Below, piece after piece: positions 22,080 through 30,908 of a stretch of DNA of 64,000 nt. The translations under genes and the position numbers were made by a program. Within the stretch, counting starts at the first letter, position 1; the number at the start of each line of letters is the position of its first letter. The notes below the pieces were generated by a model. The model made no database searches. It saw only the letters and a program-made list of their open reading frames with translations, and had not been told where the DNA came from. Source of the stretch: Constrictibacter sp. MBR-5 (GTDB lineage: Bacteria; Pseudomonadota; Alphaproteobacteria; JAJUGE01); NCBI RefSeq assembly GCF_040549485.1, contig NZ_JBEPTK010000013.1, forward strand, positions 62,001-126,000. The letters are read 5' to 3'.

Positions 22080-22201
22080 CTGTCCCGACGTCCCCCGATC
22101 GCAGGCGCGTCGGGTCGGAAGGGACCGGGCGCGCAGCCCGGGATCAATCCACGCGCCGCGCCCGCGCGCAAGCCGCCGGCGCGTGCGCCGGCGGCGAAGG
22201 G

Positions 22202-23044
22202 TCAGTAGCTCGGCTTGGTCGAAAAGGGCGTGAGCTGCAGTTCGTGCGTCCAGCACGACCGGTCCTGGGTGTGCAGGTACCAGAAGGCGTCCGCGATGCT
22301 GACCGGGTTCATCACGATCTCGGGGTTGCTCTGCGCCTTGGGCAGCGCCCGCGTGCCGGGCGAGTCGATCAGGCCGTCGACGACGATGTTCGCCACATGC
22401 ACGCCGTGCTCGGAATATTCCTCGGTCAGCACCTGGGCCAGGGTGCGCATCATCACCCGGGGATAGTAGAGCGACTGTCCCGTCATTCGCTTGCGCCCGC
22501 GCAGCGAGCTCGCATTGTTGGTGAAGAAGAAGGAGCCGGCACCCCGTTCGCGCATCGCCGGCAGGACCTCCTTGGCGACGAGAAACGGTCCGCGGCTGGC
22601 GATATGCTGGGCGGTGTCGAACATCTCGACCGGGATGTGTTCGAGAAGTTCCTTCTCCGGCGGCAGGTCGCGGCCTTCCAGATAGCCCGCATTGTAGACC
22701 AGCACGTGCGGATCGCCCGCCTCGCTGCGGATCTTCCCGAAGGCCGCCGCGATCGACGCTTCCGACACCAGGTCGAGTTCGACCGTCATGCAGGCGCCGC
22801 CCTGGTCCAGGATCGCGCGCTCCAGGCCGGCGGCGTTGGCGGCGGTGCGCGTCGTCAGCACGACGAAGAACCCCTCGCGCGCGAACTTCTGCGCCACCGC
22901 CCCGCCGATGCCCCAGCGCACGCCGACCGGCAGGTCCGCGTCGTCGACGGCACGTCCGTGCGCCAGCCGCGTGTTCCGCCCGTCCGCCTGCCACTTCGAC
23001 GTCGCCCCGATCACGACGGCGACCTTCTTCTGGTCTGTGTTCAT
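22202..23044 (-). CDS. Atypical short-chain dehydrogenase/reductase
   Basis: 280 residues from ATG at 23044, preceded by GGGGAGGG. The fold is SDR-like: VAVVIGATSKW at the start, then GIGGAVAQKFAREGFFVVLTT, VLVYNAGYLEG and VHVANIVVDGLIDSPGT. Two features are odd. About 30 residues separate the first glycine from the GIGG that normally follows closely. The usual YxxxK is not evident, since the corresponding segment reads SLYYPRVMMR. It may therefore bind nucleotide differently or have a changed mechanism. I recall close relatives with the same insertion, so it is probably not a sequencing artefact. Confidence 0.85.
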   Translation of the reverse strand: MNTDQKKVAVVIGATSKWQADGRNTRLAHGRAVDDADLPVGVRWGIGGAVAQKFAREGFFVVLTTRTAANAAGLERAILDQGGACMTVELDLVSEASIAAAFGKIRSEAGDPHVLVYNAGYLEGRDLPPEKELLEHIPVEMFDTAQHIASRGPFLVAKEVLPAMRERGAGSFFFTNNASSLRGRKRMTGQSLYYPRVMMRTLAQVLTEEYSEHGVHVANIVVDGLIDSPGTRALPKAQSNPEIVMNPVSIADAFWYLHTQDRSCWTHELQLTPFSTKPSY

Positions 23045-23341
23045 TCCGCACCCTCCCCTTCCGGACACCGCGTGGTGGATTGGTTTTTGTCTCCGGATTG
23101 TGCCCCATCATAGGCATAGTCCGACACGATGATCGCTGCGGTTTCGGGGCCGCCTCGTGGCGCGGCGGTGCGCATGATGGAGAGCCGATTCCGTCACCTG
23201 GATCAACACCGGCAGCGGGGTCAGCATGGGACTTCGCGGGAGCGGTGGCCCGCCCGTTTCCGACGGCGGGTGTGTCGACAATCCAGTTCACGATGCCGCG
23301 TCATCCGGTGCCGCCGCGGCAATCATCGTAGGGAGCCTGTC
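23045..23341 (-). promoter_or_regulatory. Divergent intergenic region
   Basis: A 297-base gap between the divergently transcribed SDR and disulfide reductase genes must contain promoters for both. The two start sites carry good ribosome binding sites (GGGGAGGG toward the minus gene, AGGGAG toward the plus gene). No clear operator palindrome or convincing -35/-10 pair was found by eye. Confidence 0.35.
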
Positions 23342-24718
23342 ATGAGCGAAGCATTTGATGCGATCGTGGTCGGTGCGGGCCAGGCGGGGCCGTCGCTCGC
23401 CGGCCGCCTGACCGCCGCCGGGATGCGCGTGGCGCTGGTCGAGCGGCACCTGTTCGGCGGCACCTGCGTGAACACCGGCTGCATGCCGACGAAGGCGCTC
23501 GTCGCCAGCGCCTATGCGGCGCACCTCGCGCGCCGGGCGGCCGACTATGGCGTCACGATCCCCGGCGCGGTCGGCGTCGACATGCGCCGGGTCCGCGACA
23601 GGGCGGGCACCGTCGCGACCAACGCCCGGACGAACGTCGAGCGCTGGCTCGGCGGCATGGACGGGCTCACGGTCCTGCGCGGCCATGCCCGCTTCGAGGG
23701 GCCGGCGACGATCCGCGTCGGCGACGCCCTCCTGACGGCGCCCCGGATCTTCCTGAACGTCGGCGGCCGGGCGCTGGTCCCGGACATGCCGGGCGTGAAC
23801 GACGTCCCCTACCTGACCAACACCTCGATCCTCGATCTCGACCGGGTGCCGGACCATCTCGTCGTCGTCGGCGGCAGCTATATCGGCCTGGAATTCGCGC
23901 AGATGTACCGGCGTTTCGGCGCGGCGGTGACGGTGGTCGAGCGCGGCCCCCGCCTCGTCGCGCGCGAGGACGAGGACGTGTCCGCCGCCATCCGCGAGAT
24001 CCTCGAGGCGGAGGGGATCGCAGTGCGCACCGGCGCCGCATGCATCGCCTTCGCGCCGGCGCCCGGCGGCGTCGGGGTGCGGGTCGACTGCACCGCCGGC
24101 GCGCCGGAGGTGATCGGCAGCGACGTGCTGCTGGCGGTCGGCCGTCGCCCGAACACCGACGATCTGGGCCTGGACCGGGCCGGCATCGCCACTGACGCGC
24201 GCGGCTACATCCCGGTCGACGACCAGCTGCGCACGTCCGTGCCCGGCGTCTGGGCGCTGGGCGATTGCAACGGCCGCGGCGCCTTCACCCACACCGCCTA
24301 CAACGATTTCGAGATCGTCGCGGCGAACCTGCTCGACGGCGAGACGCGGCGCGTCACCGACCGCATCCCCGGCTACGCGCTCTACATCGACCCGCCGCTC
24401 GGCCGCGTCGGCATGACGGAAGCGGAAGCACGCAAGACCGGCCGCCCGCTTCTGACCGCCGAGCGTCCGATGACGCGCGTCGGCCGCGCCGTGGAGAAGG
24501 GTGAGACCCTGGGTTTCATGAAGATCGTCGCCGACGCCGAGACCAGGCGCATCCTCGGCGCCGCCATCCTCGGCACCGGCGGCGACGAGGCGATCCACGG
24601 CGTCCTCGACATGATGAACGCCGACCAGCCCTACACGACGCTGCAATGGGCGGTGCCCATTCATCCCACGGTCTCGGAGCTTCTGCCGACACTGCTGGGC
24701 GGCCTGAAGCCGAACTGA
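23342..24718 (+). CDS. Pyridine nucleotide-disulfide oxidoreductase (mercuric reductase/lipoamide dehydrogenase-like)
   Basis: 458 residues. FAD motif VVGAGQAGPSLAG is at the N-terminus, followed by the redox-active disulfide GGTCVNTGCMPTKA. A second nucleotide motif, VVVGGSYIGLEFAQ, is present, with a C-terminal HPTVSELLPT providing the catalytic His-Glu pair of the dimer partner. ATG at 23342 has AGGGAG upstream; earlier in-frame codons give an Arg-rich, unconserved leader. There is no N-terminal HMA domain, no extra C-terminal Cys pair and no mer genes nearby, so mercury reduction is doubtful. It may serve as a general NAD(P)H-dependent disulfide or quinone reductase. Confidence 0.88.
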   Translation: MSEAFDAIVVGAGQAGPSLAGRLTAAGMRVALVERHLFGGTCVNTGCMPTKALVASAYAAHLARRAADYGVTIPGAVGVDMRRVRDRAGTVATNARTNVERWLGGMDGLTVLRGHARFEGPATIRVGDALLTAPRIFLNVGGRALVPDMPGVNDVPYLTNTSILDLDRVPDHLVVVGGSYIGLEFAQMYRRFGAAVTVVERGPRLVAREDEDVSAAIREILEAEGIAVRTGAACIAFAPAPGGVGVRVDCTAGAPEVIGSDVLLAVGRRPNTDDLGLDRAGIATDARGYIPVDDQLRTSVPGVWALGDCNGRGAFTHTAYNDFEIVAANLLDGETRRVTDRIPGYALYIDPPLGRVGMTEAEARKTGRPLLTAERPMTRVGRAVEKGETLGFMKIVADAETRRILGAAILGTGGDEAIHGVLDMMNADQPYTTLQWAVPIHPTVSELLPTLLGGLKPN

Positions 24719-24731
24719 CCCGAAGCGGAGG

Positions 24732-25106
24732 TCAATCCGCCGCCCAGGCTACCGTGCTCAGCAGGGCGAGTTCTGCCTGCCGGGAGTCGAGTCGCGTGTG
24801 CTGGCAGACGATCGGCTGGTCCGACTCGACGACGCTCGCATAGTCGGTGTCCCGGGGCACCGGTTCGGGGTCGTCGAGATCGTTGAAGCGGACGTGGCTG
24901 GTCCGCTGCGCCGGCACGCGCACGGCGTAGGGGCCGGCGGGCGGCCGGTCGGCGAAGAAGACGGTGATGCGGACGTTGGCGTCGCGGTCGCCGGCGTTCA
25001 GGATGCACACCGTCTCGTGGCTCTCGAACGCCCGTCCGCTACCGGTGCTCGCGGACGGGATGAAGCCCTCGGCGATCGCCCAGCGCGTCTTGCCGATGGC
25101 GGTCAT
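24732..25106 (-). CDS. Sensory rhodopsin transducer (ASRT) family protein
   Basis: 124 residues matching the Anabaena sensory rhodopsin transducer family almost throughout: GKTRWAIAEGFIP, SHETVCILNAGD, PAQRTSHVRFNDL, DYASVVESDQPIV and QHTRLDSRQAELALLST. The family forms a soluble beta-sandwich tetramer. In Anabaena it partners a rhodopsin, but most members lie in carbohydrate contexts and are thought to bind small molecules. No rhodopsin gene is in this window. Here it is the last gene of an operon with a GMC dehydrogenase. Its ribosome site GAGGAGG overlaps the stop region of the preceding PPC gene, showing tight coupling. Confidence 0.9.
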   Translation of the reverse strand: MTAIGKTRWAIAEGFIPSASTGSGRAFESHETVCILNAGDRDANVRITVFFADRPPAGPYAVRVPAQRTSHVRFNDLDDPEPVPRDTDYASVVESDQPIVCQHTRLDSRQAELALLSTVAWAAD

Positions 25107-25116
25107 GGCCTCCTCC

Positions 25117-25548
25117 TCAGAGCCGGATCAGTGCCAGGCCGCTCTCGGGATCGTGGCGGCGGTGCAGGTGGGCGGGCGCCTCGGTCAGCACGACCTCCAG
25201 CGTCGGCCGCACATGCGCCTCCAGGAGGTGGCCGCCCCAGGCGCTGCCGTCGCGCTTGGAAACGACGACATGCGGGTGCAGCTTTGGCCCCTTGTCGCCC
25301 AGCGCCACGTCGCCGACGAACGACACCACCTCCACCTGTTCGGTCAGCGGGATCCTCTCGTAATCCTTCTTCTCCCAGTCGAAATAGCCCAGCACCACGT
25401 CGCTGAAGGCGCCGAGGCCGGTGAACCGGGCGGCCGACAGTCCCTGCTGTCGGGCAAAGTCGGACAGGGACGACACCACCTCGTCGCCGGTGTCGAAGAC
25501 GAGGGCGAAGGTCCGCTGGCCGTCGGCATGGATCAGTTTCGACTTCAT
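25117..25548 (-). CDS. PPC/DUF296 domain protein
   Basis: 143 residues forming a single plants-and-prokaryotes-conserved (PPC, DUF296) domain: FALVFDTGDEVVSSLSDFAR, FTGLGAFSDVVLGYFD, GPKLHPHVVVSKRDGSAWGG, HLLEAHVRPTLEVVLTE. The conserved His residues (LHPHVV and GGHLLEAHV) are metal-binding in bacterial structures. Plant members with AT-hooks bind DNA, but stand-alone bacterial members have no proven role and may be metal-dependent enzymes or sensors. The start has GGAGGAAG upstream. It lies between GMC (36-base gap) and ASRT (10-base gap). Confidence 0.88.
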   Translation of the reverse strand: MKSKLIHADGQRTFALVFDTGDEVVSSLSDFARQQGLSAARFTGLGAFSDVVLGYFDWEKKDYERIPLTEQVEVVSFVGDVALGDKGPKLHPHVVVSKRDGSAWGGHLLEAHVRPTLEVVLTEAPAHLHRRHDPESGLALIRL

Positions 25549-25584
25549 CGTTCTTCCTCCGTCATTCTTCTTCCTCGTGAGGGG

Positions 25585-27240
25585 TCAGCGCAGGTCGCCG
25601 CGCGCGGCGAGGTCCCGGATCCGGTCGGCGATGCGTAGGGCGTTGGCGACGATCGTCAGCGACGGGTTGACCCCGCCGCCGGTCGGAAACAGCGAGCCGT
25701 CGCAGACGAAGAGGTTGTCGATGTCCCAGGACCGACCGTCCGGCCCGACGACGCTGGTCGCAGGGTCCTCGCCCATCCGGCAGCCGCCCATCAGGTGCGC
25801 CGTGCCCGAGGTCCTGAAGAGATCCCGCGCGCCCGCGGCCTCCAGCGTGCGGCCCATGAAGTCCTGGGCGTGCGCCGCCAACCTCCGGTCGTTGTCGCAG
25901 TAGGCGTAGGTGACCTTCGGGATCGGCAGTCCGAGCGCATCGGTCTCGTCGGAGAGTTCGACCCGGTTCGTCTCCTGCGGCATCGTCTCGCCGACGATTT
26001 TCAGGCCGGCCATGTGATTGTAGCGGCCCATCCACTTGCGCAGTTCGTGACCGAAGACGCCCTCGTTCGAGACCAGCGATGTGGCGAAGTCGGTCGGCAG
26101 CGGCCCCTGGCTCATGAAGGCATAGCCGCCGAAGAAGTCCTTGCCGGCGTCCTCGTAGTTCCAGTGCTCGCACACGGCCAGCGACGGCGGGCCCTTGTAC
26201 CAGCGGATCTCCTCCTCCATCACGCCCCAGACGGCGTGGTTGGCGTGCACCATCAGGCCCTTGCCGACCAGGCCGGACGAATTCGCCAGACCGTCCGGAT
26301 GCCGCGGGCAGGCCGAATTGAGCAGCAGTCGCGGCGTCTCGACGGAATAGCCGGCGACGATCACGGCCTTCGCCTTCTGAAAGCGCCAGCGGCTGTTGCG
26401 CCGATAGTGGACGCCGGTCGCCCGTCCGTCCGGGCCGGTCTCGATCCGGCCGACCATGGCCAGGTCGCGGATCTCCGCACCCGCCTCGATCGCCCAGGGC
26501 ACGTAGGTGACCAGCATCGACTGCTTGGCGTTCGTGGCGCACCCGATCTTGCAGAAGCCGCGATAGGCGCAGGGATTGGCCTCGCCGCGCGGCGCGGAGA
26601 TCGAGGCGGTCGGCGTCGCGCACCAATCGACACCCATCGCCTCGGCGCCGCGCGCCAGGACGAGGGCCGAGGCCGAAAGCTCGTGCTCCCGGTACGGGTA
26701 GCGCCCGCGCGGCGGCCCCCAGGGATAGCGCAGCGGGCCGGCGATCTTCATCGCGTCCTCGGCCGCGTCGTAATAGTTCCACATCTCGCGCCAGTCGACC
26801 GGCCAGTCGTGGCCGTAGCCGAGCAGGCTGCGCGACCTGAACCATTCCGGCCGGAAGCGCAGCGTCACCATCTGGAAATGCACGGTGGTGCCGCCCACGG
26901 CGCGGCCCGAATTATTGGAGCCGAGCTCGATCGGGTCGTCGCCGCCGGATATGCGCTCGTCCAGCCAGTACAGCTTCTCCTGCTCGCGCTCGTCCGAGGC
27001 GAAATCCTCGAGCGGCCGGTAAAAGGCGCCGGCATCGAAGGCGACGACGGAGTGGCCGGCCGCGGCGAGCTTTGCCGCCAGCACGCTGCCGCCGCAGCCG
27101 GTGCCGACGATGGCGAAATCGACCGCCTCGTCCTCCGGGTAGGTCGCCATCGGCACCCATTCGCCGAGGCGGAAGACGTTCGGAGCGCGGCCGTCGGTCG
27201 CGCGCGGCCGGAATTCGGCGTCGGAGACGACGGCGCTCAT
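25585..27240 (-). CDS. GMC oxidoreductase of the gluconate dehydrogenase type, large subunit
   Basis: 551 residues. The FAD motif VGTGCGGSVLAAKLA begins near residue 45. HLMGGCRMGEDP and GGGVNPSLTIVANALRIAD at the C-terminus carry the catalytic His/Asn region. A Cys-rich segment with C-x5-C-x3-C (Cys224, Cys230, Cys234) resembles that of membrane-linked FAD sugar dehydrogenases, where such cysteines can ligate an FeS cluster (inference). ATG at 27240 overlaps the stop of the small-subunit gene (ATGA), so the two proteins are probably made as a complex. It should oxidise a sugar, sugar acid or polyol and pass electrons to the respiratory chain. Confidence 0.92.
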   Translation of the reverse strand: MSAVVSDAEFRPRATDGRAPNVFRLGEWVPMATYPEDEAVDFAIVGTGCGGSVLAAKLAAAGHSVVAFDAGAFYRPLEDFASDEREQEKLYWLDERISGGDDPIELGSNNSGRAVGGTTVHFQMVTLRFRPEWFRSRSLLGYGHDWPVDWREMWNYYDAAEDAMKIAGPLRYPWGPPRGRYPYREHELSASALVLARGAEAMGVDWCATPTASISAPRGEANPCAYRGFCKIGCATNAKQSMLVTYVPWAIEAGAEIRDLAMVGRIETGPDGRATGVHYRRNSRWRFQKAKAVIVAGYSVETPRLLLNSACPRHPDGLANSSGLVGKGLMVHANHAVWGVMEEEIRWYKGPPSLAVCEHWNYEDAGKDFFGGYAFMSQGPLPTDFATSLVSNEGVFGHELRKWMGRYNHMAGLKIVGETMPQETNRVELSDETDALGLPIPKVTYAYCDNDRRLAAHAQDFMGRTLEAAGARDLFRTSGTAHLMGGCRMGEDPATSVVGPDGRSWDIDNLFVCDGSLFPTGGGVNPSLTIVANALRIADRIRDLAARGDLR

Positions 27241-27881
27241 TCCTGCCTCCCCAGCGGCTGCGGCGGCCGCTCCTCGCGCGCCTCCCACGGGTCGCGCTGG
27301 TCGGGGCCCAGGCGGACATAGCCGCGCGGCGCGGCGGGCCCGCCGAAGCCGATCTCGTTCCAGGCAGAAGGGTGGGCGTAGTAGATCTTCACCGCCTCCT
27401 TCAGCAGCACGTCGCGGAAGAAGCGGCGCGGCTTCACGCCCTCCCACAGCGTCTCGTCGACCTCGCCGGCGTCGACGGCCTTCAGCAGTGCCGTCCGCAG
27501 CGGCCCCGGCAGGTCCGGAAACGCGCGGCCGTGCCGCCGCTCGGCTTCGGCGGCGATGGCGGCGAGGCCGCGCCGCCAGGCCTCACGCTGCGGCAGGGCG
27601 TCGGCGAAGCGGGTGCCGTTGCCGCGATCCTCGTACAGGACGCCGTCGATGAAGGCCGCGACCGGGATCCGCTCGTGCGGTGCACGCTCCGGCTGGGGCA
27701 GTACGGTCTCGACCAGCGCCGTCAGGAGCGCGTACTCGCGCTCGCTGAAGAACCGCCGCGGCGGCACGTTGTGCAGGCGGTCGTCGACGGCGCGCCGGGT
27801 GGCCTCGTTCCACGAGGGCGAATCCCATTTCTCCAGCACGTCGTAGCGCGGATAGGAACTGCGGAAAGGTTCTTCAGCCAT
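27237..27881 (-). CDS. Gluconate 2-dehydrogenase subunit 3 family protein
   Basis: 214 residues from ATG at 27881. This start overlaps the stop of the upstream membrane-protein gene in ATGGCTGA, which favours it over an in-frame start at 27923. FFSEREYALLTALVETVLPQ and PVAAFIDGVLYEDRGNG are typical of the small subunit that partners GMC-type dehydrogenases. Many members carry a Tat signal; none is visible here, so export with the large subunit is uncertain. It lies directly before the GMC gene with a four-base overlap. Confidence 0.88.
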   Translation of the reverse strand: MAEEPFRSSYPRYDVLEKWDSPSWNEATRRAVDDRLHNVPPRRFFSEREYALLTALVETVLPQPERAPHERIPVAAFIDGVLYEDRGNGTRFADALPQREAWRRGLAAIAAEAERRHGRAFPDLPGPLRTALLKAVDAGEVDETLWEGVKPRRFFRDVLLKEAVKIYYAHPSAWNEIGFGGPAAPRGYVRLGPDQRDPWEAREERPPQPLGRQE

Positions 27882-29010
27882 GACGGTCCTCGCGTCCTCG
27901 GCCTTCGTATTCTTGGCCCTCATGTCCTCGACGCCCCTCGATCAGGTCGAGCGCCGCAAATCCCGCCAGTGCCAGTCCCGCCAGGCTCGGCGGTGCCGCG
28001 ATCGGCGGACCCTGGAACAGGTTCTGGCTCCAGTTGGCGAACCCGCCGCTGTTCCGCGACACCCCGTAGGCGTGCAGGCCGCTGCCGGCGACGGCCAGCG
28101 CGGTGGTGACGCCGAGCATCGCGCGCGCCGCTGCCAGCGTCCCGGCGCCCGGCCGCGCGGCGGCTGCGGCGACGGCGAGACCCGTCGTGGGCAGGCCGGC
28201 CAGCGGCAGGTACATCAGCGGGTTGTGGAAGGCGCCGCGGAAGTGCAGCAGCCCGACCTCGACGGAGACGCCCAGCAGCCCGAGCGTGGTGATGCCGGCC
28301 AACCGTTCGGCGTCGCCGCCGGGCATGGCCGCCGTGCGCGGCCAGCCGTCCGCCGTCAGGCCGAGTGCGCCTGCGATCGCGAGCGCCCCCGGTGCCCCGA
28401 ACGGCGCGCGATAGAAGAGGCTGTTCCACGACAGGCCGCCGGGGCGGCCGAGCAGGTTCCTGACGTGAAAGCCGATACCGATCAGGCCTGCGGCTATCGC
28501 GAAAGCGAAGGCCGCGCGCCGTGCCGCCGGCGCCGCGGTCGAGGCGGCGGTCGCGACCGCGGCGGCGACTGCGGCGCTGGACGCAGCGGGCGCGGTCAGC
28601 ATCGCGCGGTTGCGGAAATTGCCGCGGAAATGTTCCATCGCGCTGTCGGCCAGCACGCTCGCGGCCACCAGTGCCGCCCCCTGTGCAGCCCGGCGGGCCG
28701 GCCGCGCAGGACGCTGCGCCTGCCGGTGTTGCCTTGAACCGGCCGCGGCCATGCCGAGCAGTGCCCCGCCCGCCAGCGCCAGGCCGGCCAGTTCGAGCAG
28801 TGTCCCGGAACGGGGTCGCGGCTGCGCCCGCTGCGGGGCGGGTCTCGCCGCGGGCGGCGCCCGCTGCGGGGAAGGCGTTCGACGCGCGGCCGGCACGGAT
28901 CGCTCCTGCACTTCGCTCTCCCGAGTGGACGGACGGTCGTCGCTTGTCGGAGCAATGCGTGGAGCCGCGATCGGTTCGGCGGCCGGCCAGAAACTTCTCA
29001 TCATCTGCAT
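27874..29010 (-). CDS. Multi-pass membrane protein with internal duplication, in a GMC dehydrogenase operon
   Basis: About 378 residues. The N-terminal ~70 residues are Pro/Arg-rich and polar; several hydrophobic segments follow. The membrane part is built from two copies of the same module. Block A is HFRGNFRNRAML near the first copy and HFRGAFHNPLMY in the second. Block B is GFHVRNLLGRPGGLSWNSLF and, later, GLHAYGVSRNSGGFANWSQN. I do not recognise a named family. Gene order suggests a membrane anchor or electron-transfer partner for the dehydrogenase; no CxxCH or haem His pattern was confirmed. Start choice among 29010, 29004 and 29001 is uncertain. Confidence 0.75.
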   Translation of the reverse strand: MQMMRSFWPAAEPIAAPRIAPTSDDRPSTRESEVQERSVPAARRTPSPQRAPPAARPAPQRAQPRPRSGTLLELAGLALAGGALLGMAAAGSRQHRQAQRPARPARRAAQGAALVAASVLADSAMEHFRGNFRNRAMLTAPAASSAAVAAAVATAASTAAPAARRAAFAFAIAAGLIGIGFHVRNLLGRPGGLSWNSLFYRAPFGAPGALAIAGALGLTADGWPRTAAMPGGDAERLAGITTLGLLGVSVEVGLLHFRGAFHNPLMYLPLAGLPTTGLAVAAAAARPGAGTLAAARAMLGVTTALAVAGSGLHAYGVSRNSGGFANWSQNLFQGPPIAAPPSLAGLALAGFAALDLIEGRRGHEGQEYEGRGREDRHG

Positions 29011-29131
29011 TCCGGTCGGAACGATCCGCCCGCCACGCGATTTCACGGGGAGCGGTGGCCGCTGCGGCGTCGCGCCCGGAACGGGCCCGCCGGCTGCGAC
29101 CCGACACTTTCCGAGCAGAGGAGAAGCTGCG

Positions 29132-30898
29132 ATGGCCAAGACCGTCGGCGATTTCACCCTCGAACGTCTGGCCGAATGGGGCGTCGATCGCGTCTTCGGC
29201 TATCCCGGCGACGGTATCGGCGGCCTCGTGGCCGCCATGGGGCGTGACGACAGGATCGGCTTCGTCCAGGTCCGGCACGAGGAGAGCGCGGCCTTCATGG
29301 CCTGCGCCCATGCCAAGTTCACCGGCGAGGTCGGGGTCTGCATGGCGACGTCCGGGCCAGGCGCGATTCACCTCCTGAACGGCCTCTACGACGCGAAGCT
29401 CGACCACCAGCCGGTGGTGGCGATCGTCGGTCAGCAGGCGCGCGCCGCGATGGGCGGCAACTACCAGCAGGAGGTCGATCTCCAGACGCTCTTCAAGGAC
29501 GTCGCCTCGGACTATGTCGAGACCTGCATGGCGCCGGTGCAGATGCGCCACCTGATCGACCGCGCCTTCCGCATCGCCAAGGCGCGCCGCACCGTCACCT
29601 GCATCATCGTGCCGAACGACGTGCAGGAGGCGAAGGCGGTGGAGACGCCGCCGCACGCCCACGGCACCGTTCACAGCGGCATCGGCTTCAGCGCGCCCAG
29701 GGCCGTCCCGATGGAGGACGACCTGAAGCGCGCCGCGGCCCTGCTCAACGACGGCGGGAAGGTCGGCATCCTCATCGGGGCCGGCGCCATGGAAGCGGCG
29801 GACGAGGTGGTGCAGGTGGCGGACCTGCTCGGCGCCGGCGTGGCCAAGGCGCTGCTCGGCAAGGCGGCGCTGCCCGACGACCTGCCGTTCGTCACCGGCT
29901 CCATCGGGCTGCTGGGGACCGAACCGTCCGACTGGATGATGCGCCACTGCGACACCTTCCTGATGATCGGGTCGCGCTTCCCCTATTCGGAATTCCTGCC
30001 GAAGGAGGGACAGGCCAAGGCGGTGCAGATCGACCTCGACCCGACCATGCTGTCGATCCGCTACCCGATGGACATGGCGCTGGCCGGCGATGCCGCGACG
30101 ACGCTGCGCGGCCTGATCCCCTATCTGAAGCGCAAGGAGGACCGTTCCTGGCGCGCCGACATCGAGAAGCGCGTGGCGAACTGGTGGGATGATGTCGGCA
30201 AGCGGGCCGACAAGGAGGCCAGCCCCGTCAACCCCGAAAAGCTCTTCTGGGAACTCTCCTCGCGGCTGCCGGACAAGGCGATCATCACGGCGGATTCCGG
30301 CTCGTCGGCCAACTGGTATGCCCGCGCCATCAAGATCCGCAGCGGCATGAAGGCTTCGCTGTCGGGAACGCTGGCGACCATGTGCCCCGGCATGCCCTAC
30401 GCCATTGCCGCGAAGTTCGCCTATCCGGACCGCGTGCCGATCGCCTTCGTCGGCGACGGCGCGATGCAGATGCTCGGCATCACCGACCTCATCACGGTGT
30501 CGAAATACTGGCGCGAATGGTCGGACCCGCGTCTCGTCGTCTGCATCCTCAGCAACGGCGACCTCAACCAGGTGACCTGGGAACTGCGGGCGATGGCCGA
30601 TTCGCCGAAGGTCCCCAAGACGCAGGACGTGCCGGCGATGGACTTCGCCGCCTATGCCCGCCTCCTCGGCCTCCAGGGCATCACCGTCGACAAGCCCGAT
30701 CAGGTCGGTGCCGCCTGGGACGAGGCGCTCCAGGCCGACCGCCCTTGCCTGATCGACGCGCGCGTCGATCCCGACGTGCCGACCCTGCCGCCGCACATCA
30801 CCCTGTCGCAGGCCCGGTCCTATGCCTCCGCCATCGCCCAGGGCGACCCGGATACCAGCGGCATCCTCTGGCAGACCTTCAAGCGCGTCTGGTCGTAG
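29132..30898 (+). CDS. Thiamine pyrophosphate-requiring enzyme (pyruvate oxidase/acetolactate synthase-like)
   Basis: 588 residues with the three-domain architecture of TPP decarboxylases and oxidases. RVFGYPGDGIGG and VRHEESAAFMACAHAKFTG give the N-terminal PYR domain with the activating Glu. GILIGAGAMEAADEVVQVAD marks the central domain. GDGAMQMLGITDL to SNGDLNQV is the Mg-TPP motif near residue 440. It resembles YdaP/pyruvate-oxidase-type proteins more than biosynthetic IlvB, and no small regulatory subunit is adjacent. Ten bases separate it from the enolase-superfamily gene, so the two are probably cotranscribed. Confidence 0.9.
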   Translation: MAKTVGDFTLERLAEWGVDRVFGYPGDGIGGLVAAMGRDDRIGFVQVRHEESAAFMACAHAKFTGEVGVCMATSGPGAIHLLNGLYDAKLDHQPVVAIVGQQARAAMGGNYQQEVDLQTLFKDVASDYVETCMAPVQMRHLIDRAFRIAKARRTVTCIIVPNDVQEAKAVETPPHAHGTVHSGIGFSAPRAVPMEDDLKRAAALLNDGGKVGILIGAGAMEAADEVVQVADLLGAGVAKALLGKAALPDDLPFVTGSIGLLGTEPSDWMMRHCDTFLMIGSRFPYSEFLPKEGQAKAVQIDLDPTMLSIRYPMDMALAGDAATTLRGLIPYLKRKEDRSWRADIEKRVANWWDDVGKRADKEASPVNPEKLFWELSSRLPDKAIITADSGSSANWYARAIKIRSGMKASLSGTLATMCPGMPYAIAAKFAYPDRVPIAFVGDGAMQMLGITDLITVSKYWREWSDPRLVVCILSNGDLNQVTWELRAMADSPKVPKTQDVPAMDFAAYARLLGLQGITVDKPDQVGAAWDEALQADRPCLIDARVDPDVPTLPPHITLSQARSYASAIAQGDPDTSGILWQTFKRVWS

Positions 30899-30908
30899 GG
30901 AGGCGGCC

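Noticed and set aside
23342-24718. Mercuric reductase (merA)
   Set aside because: The disulfide motif fits the wider family, but the HMA domain, the C-terminal Cys pair and other mer genes are all absent.
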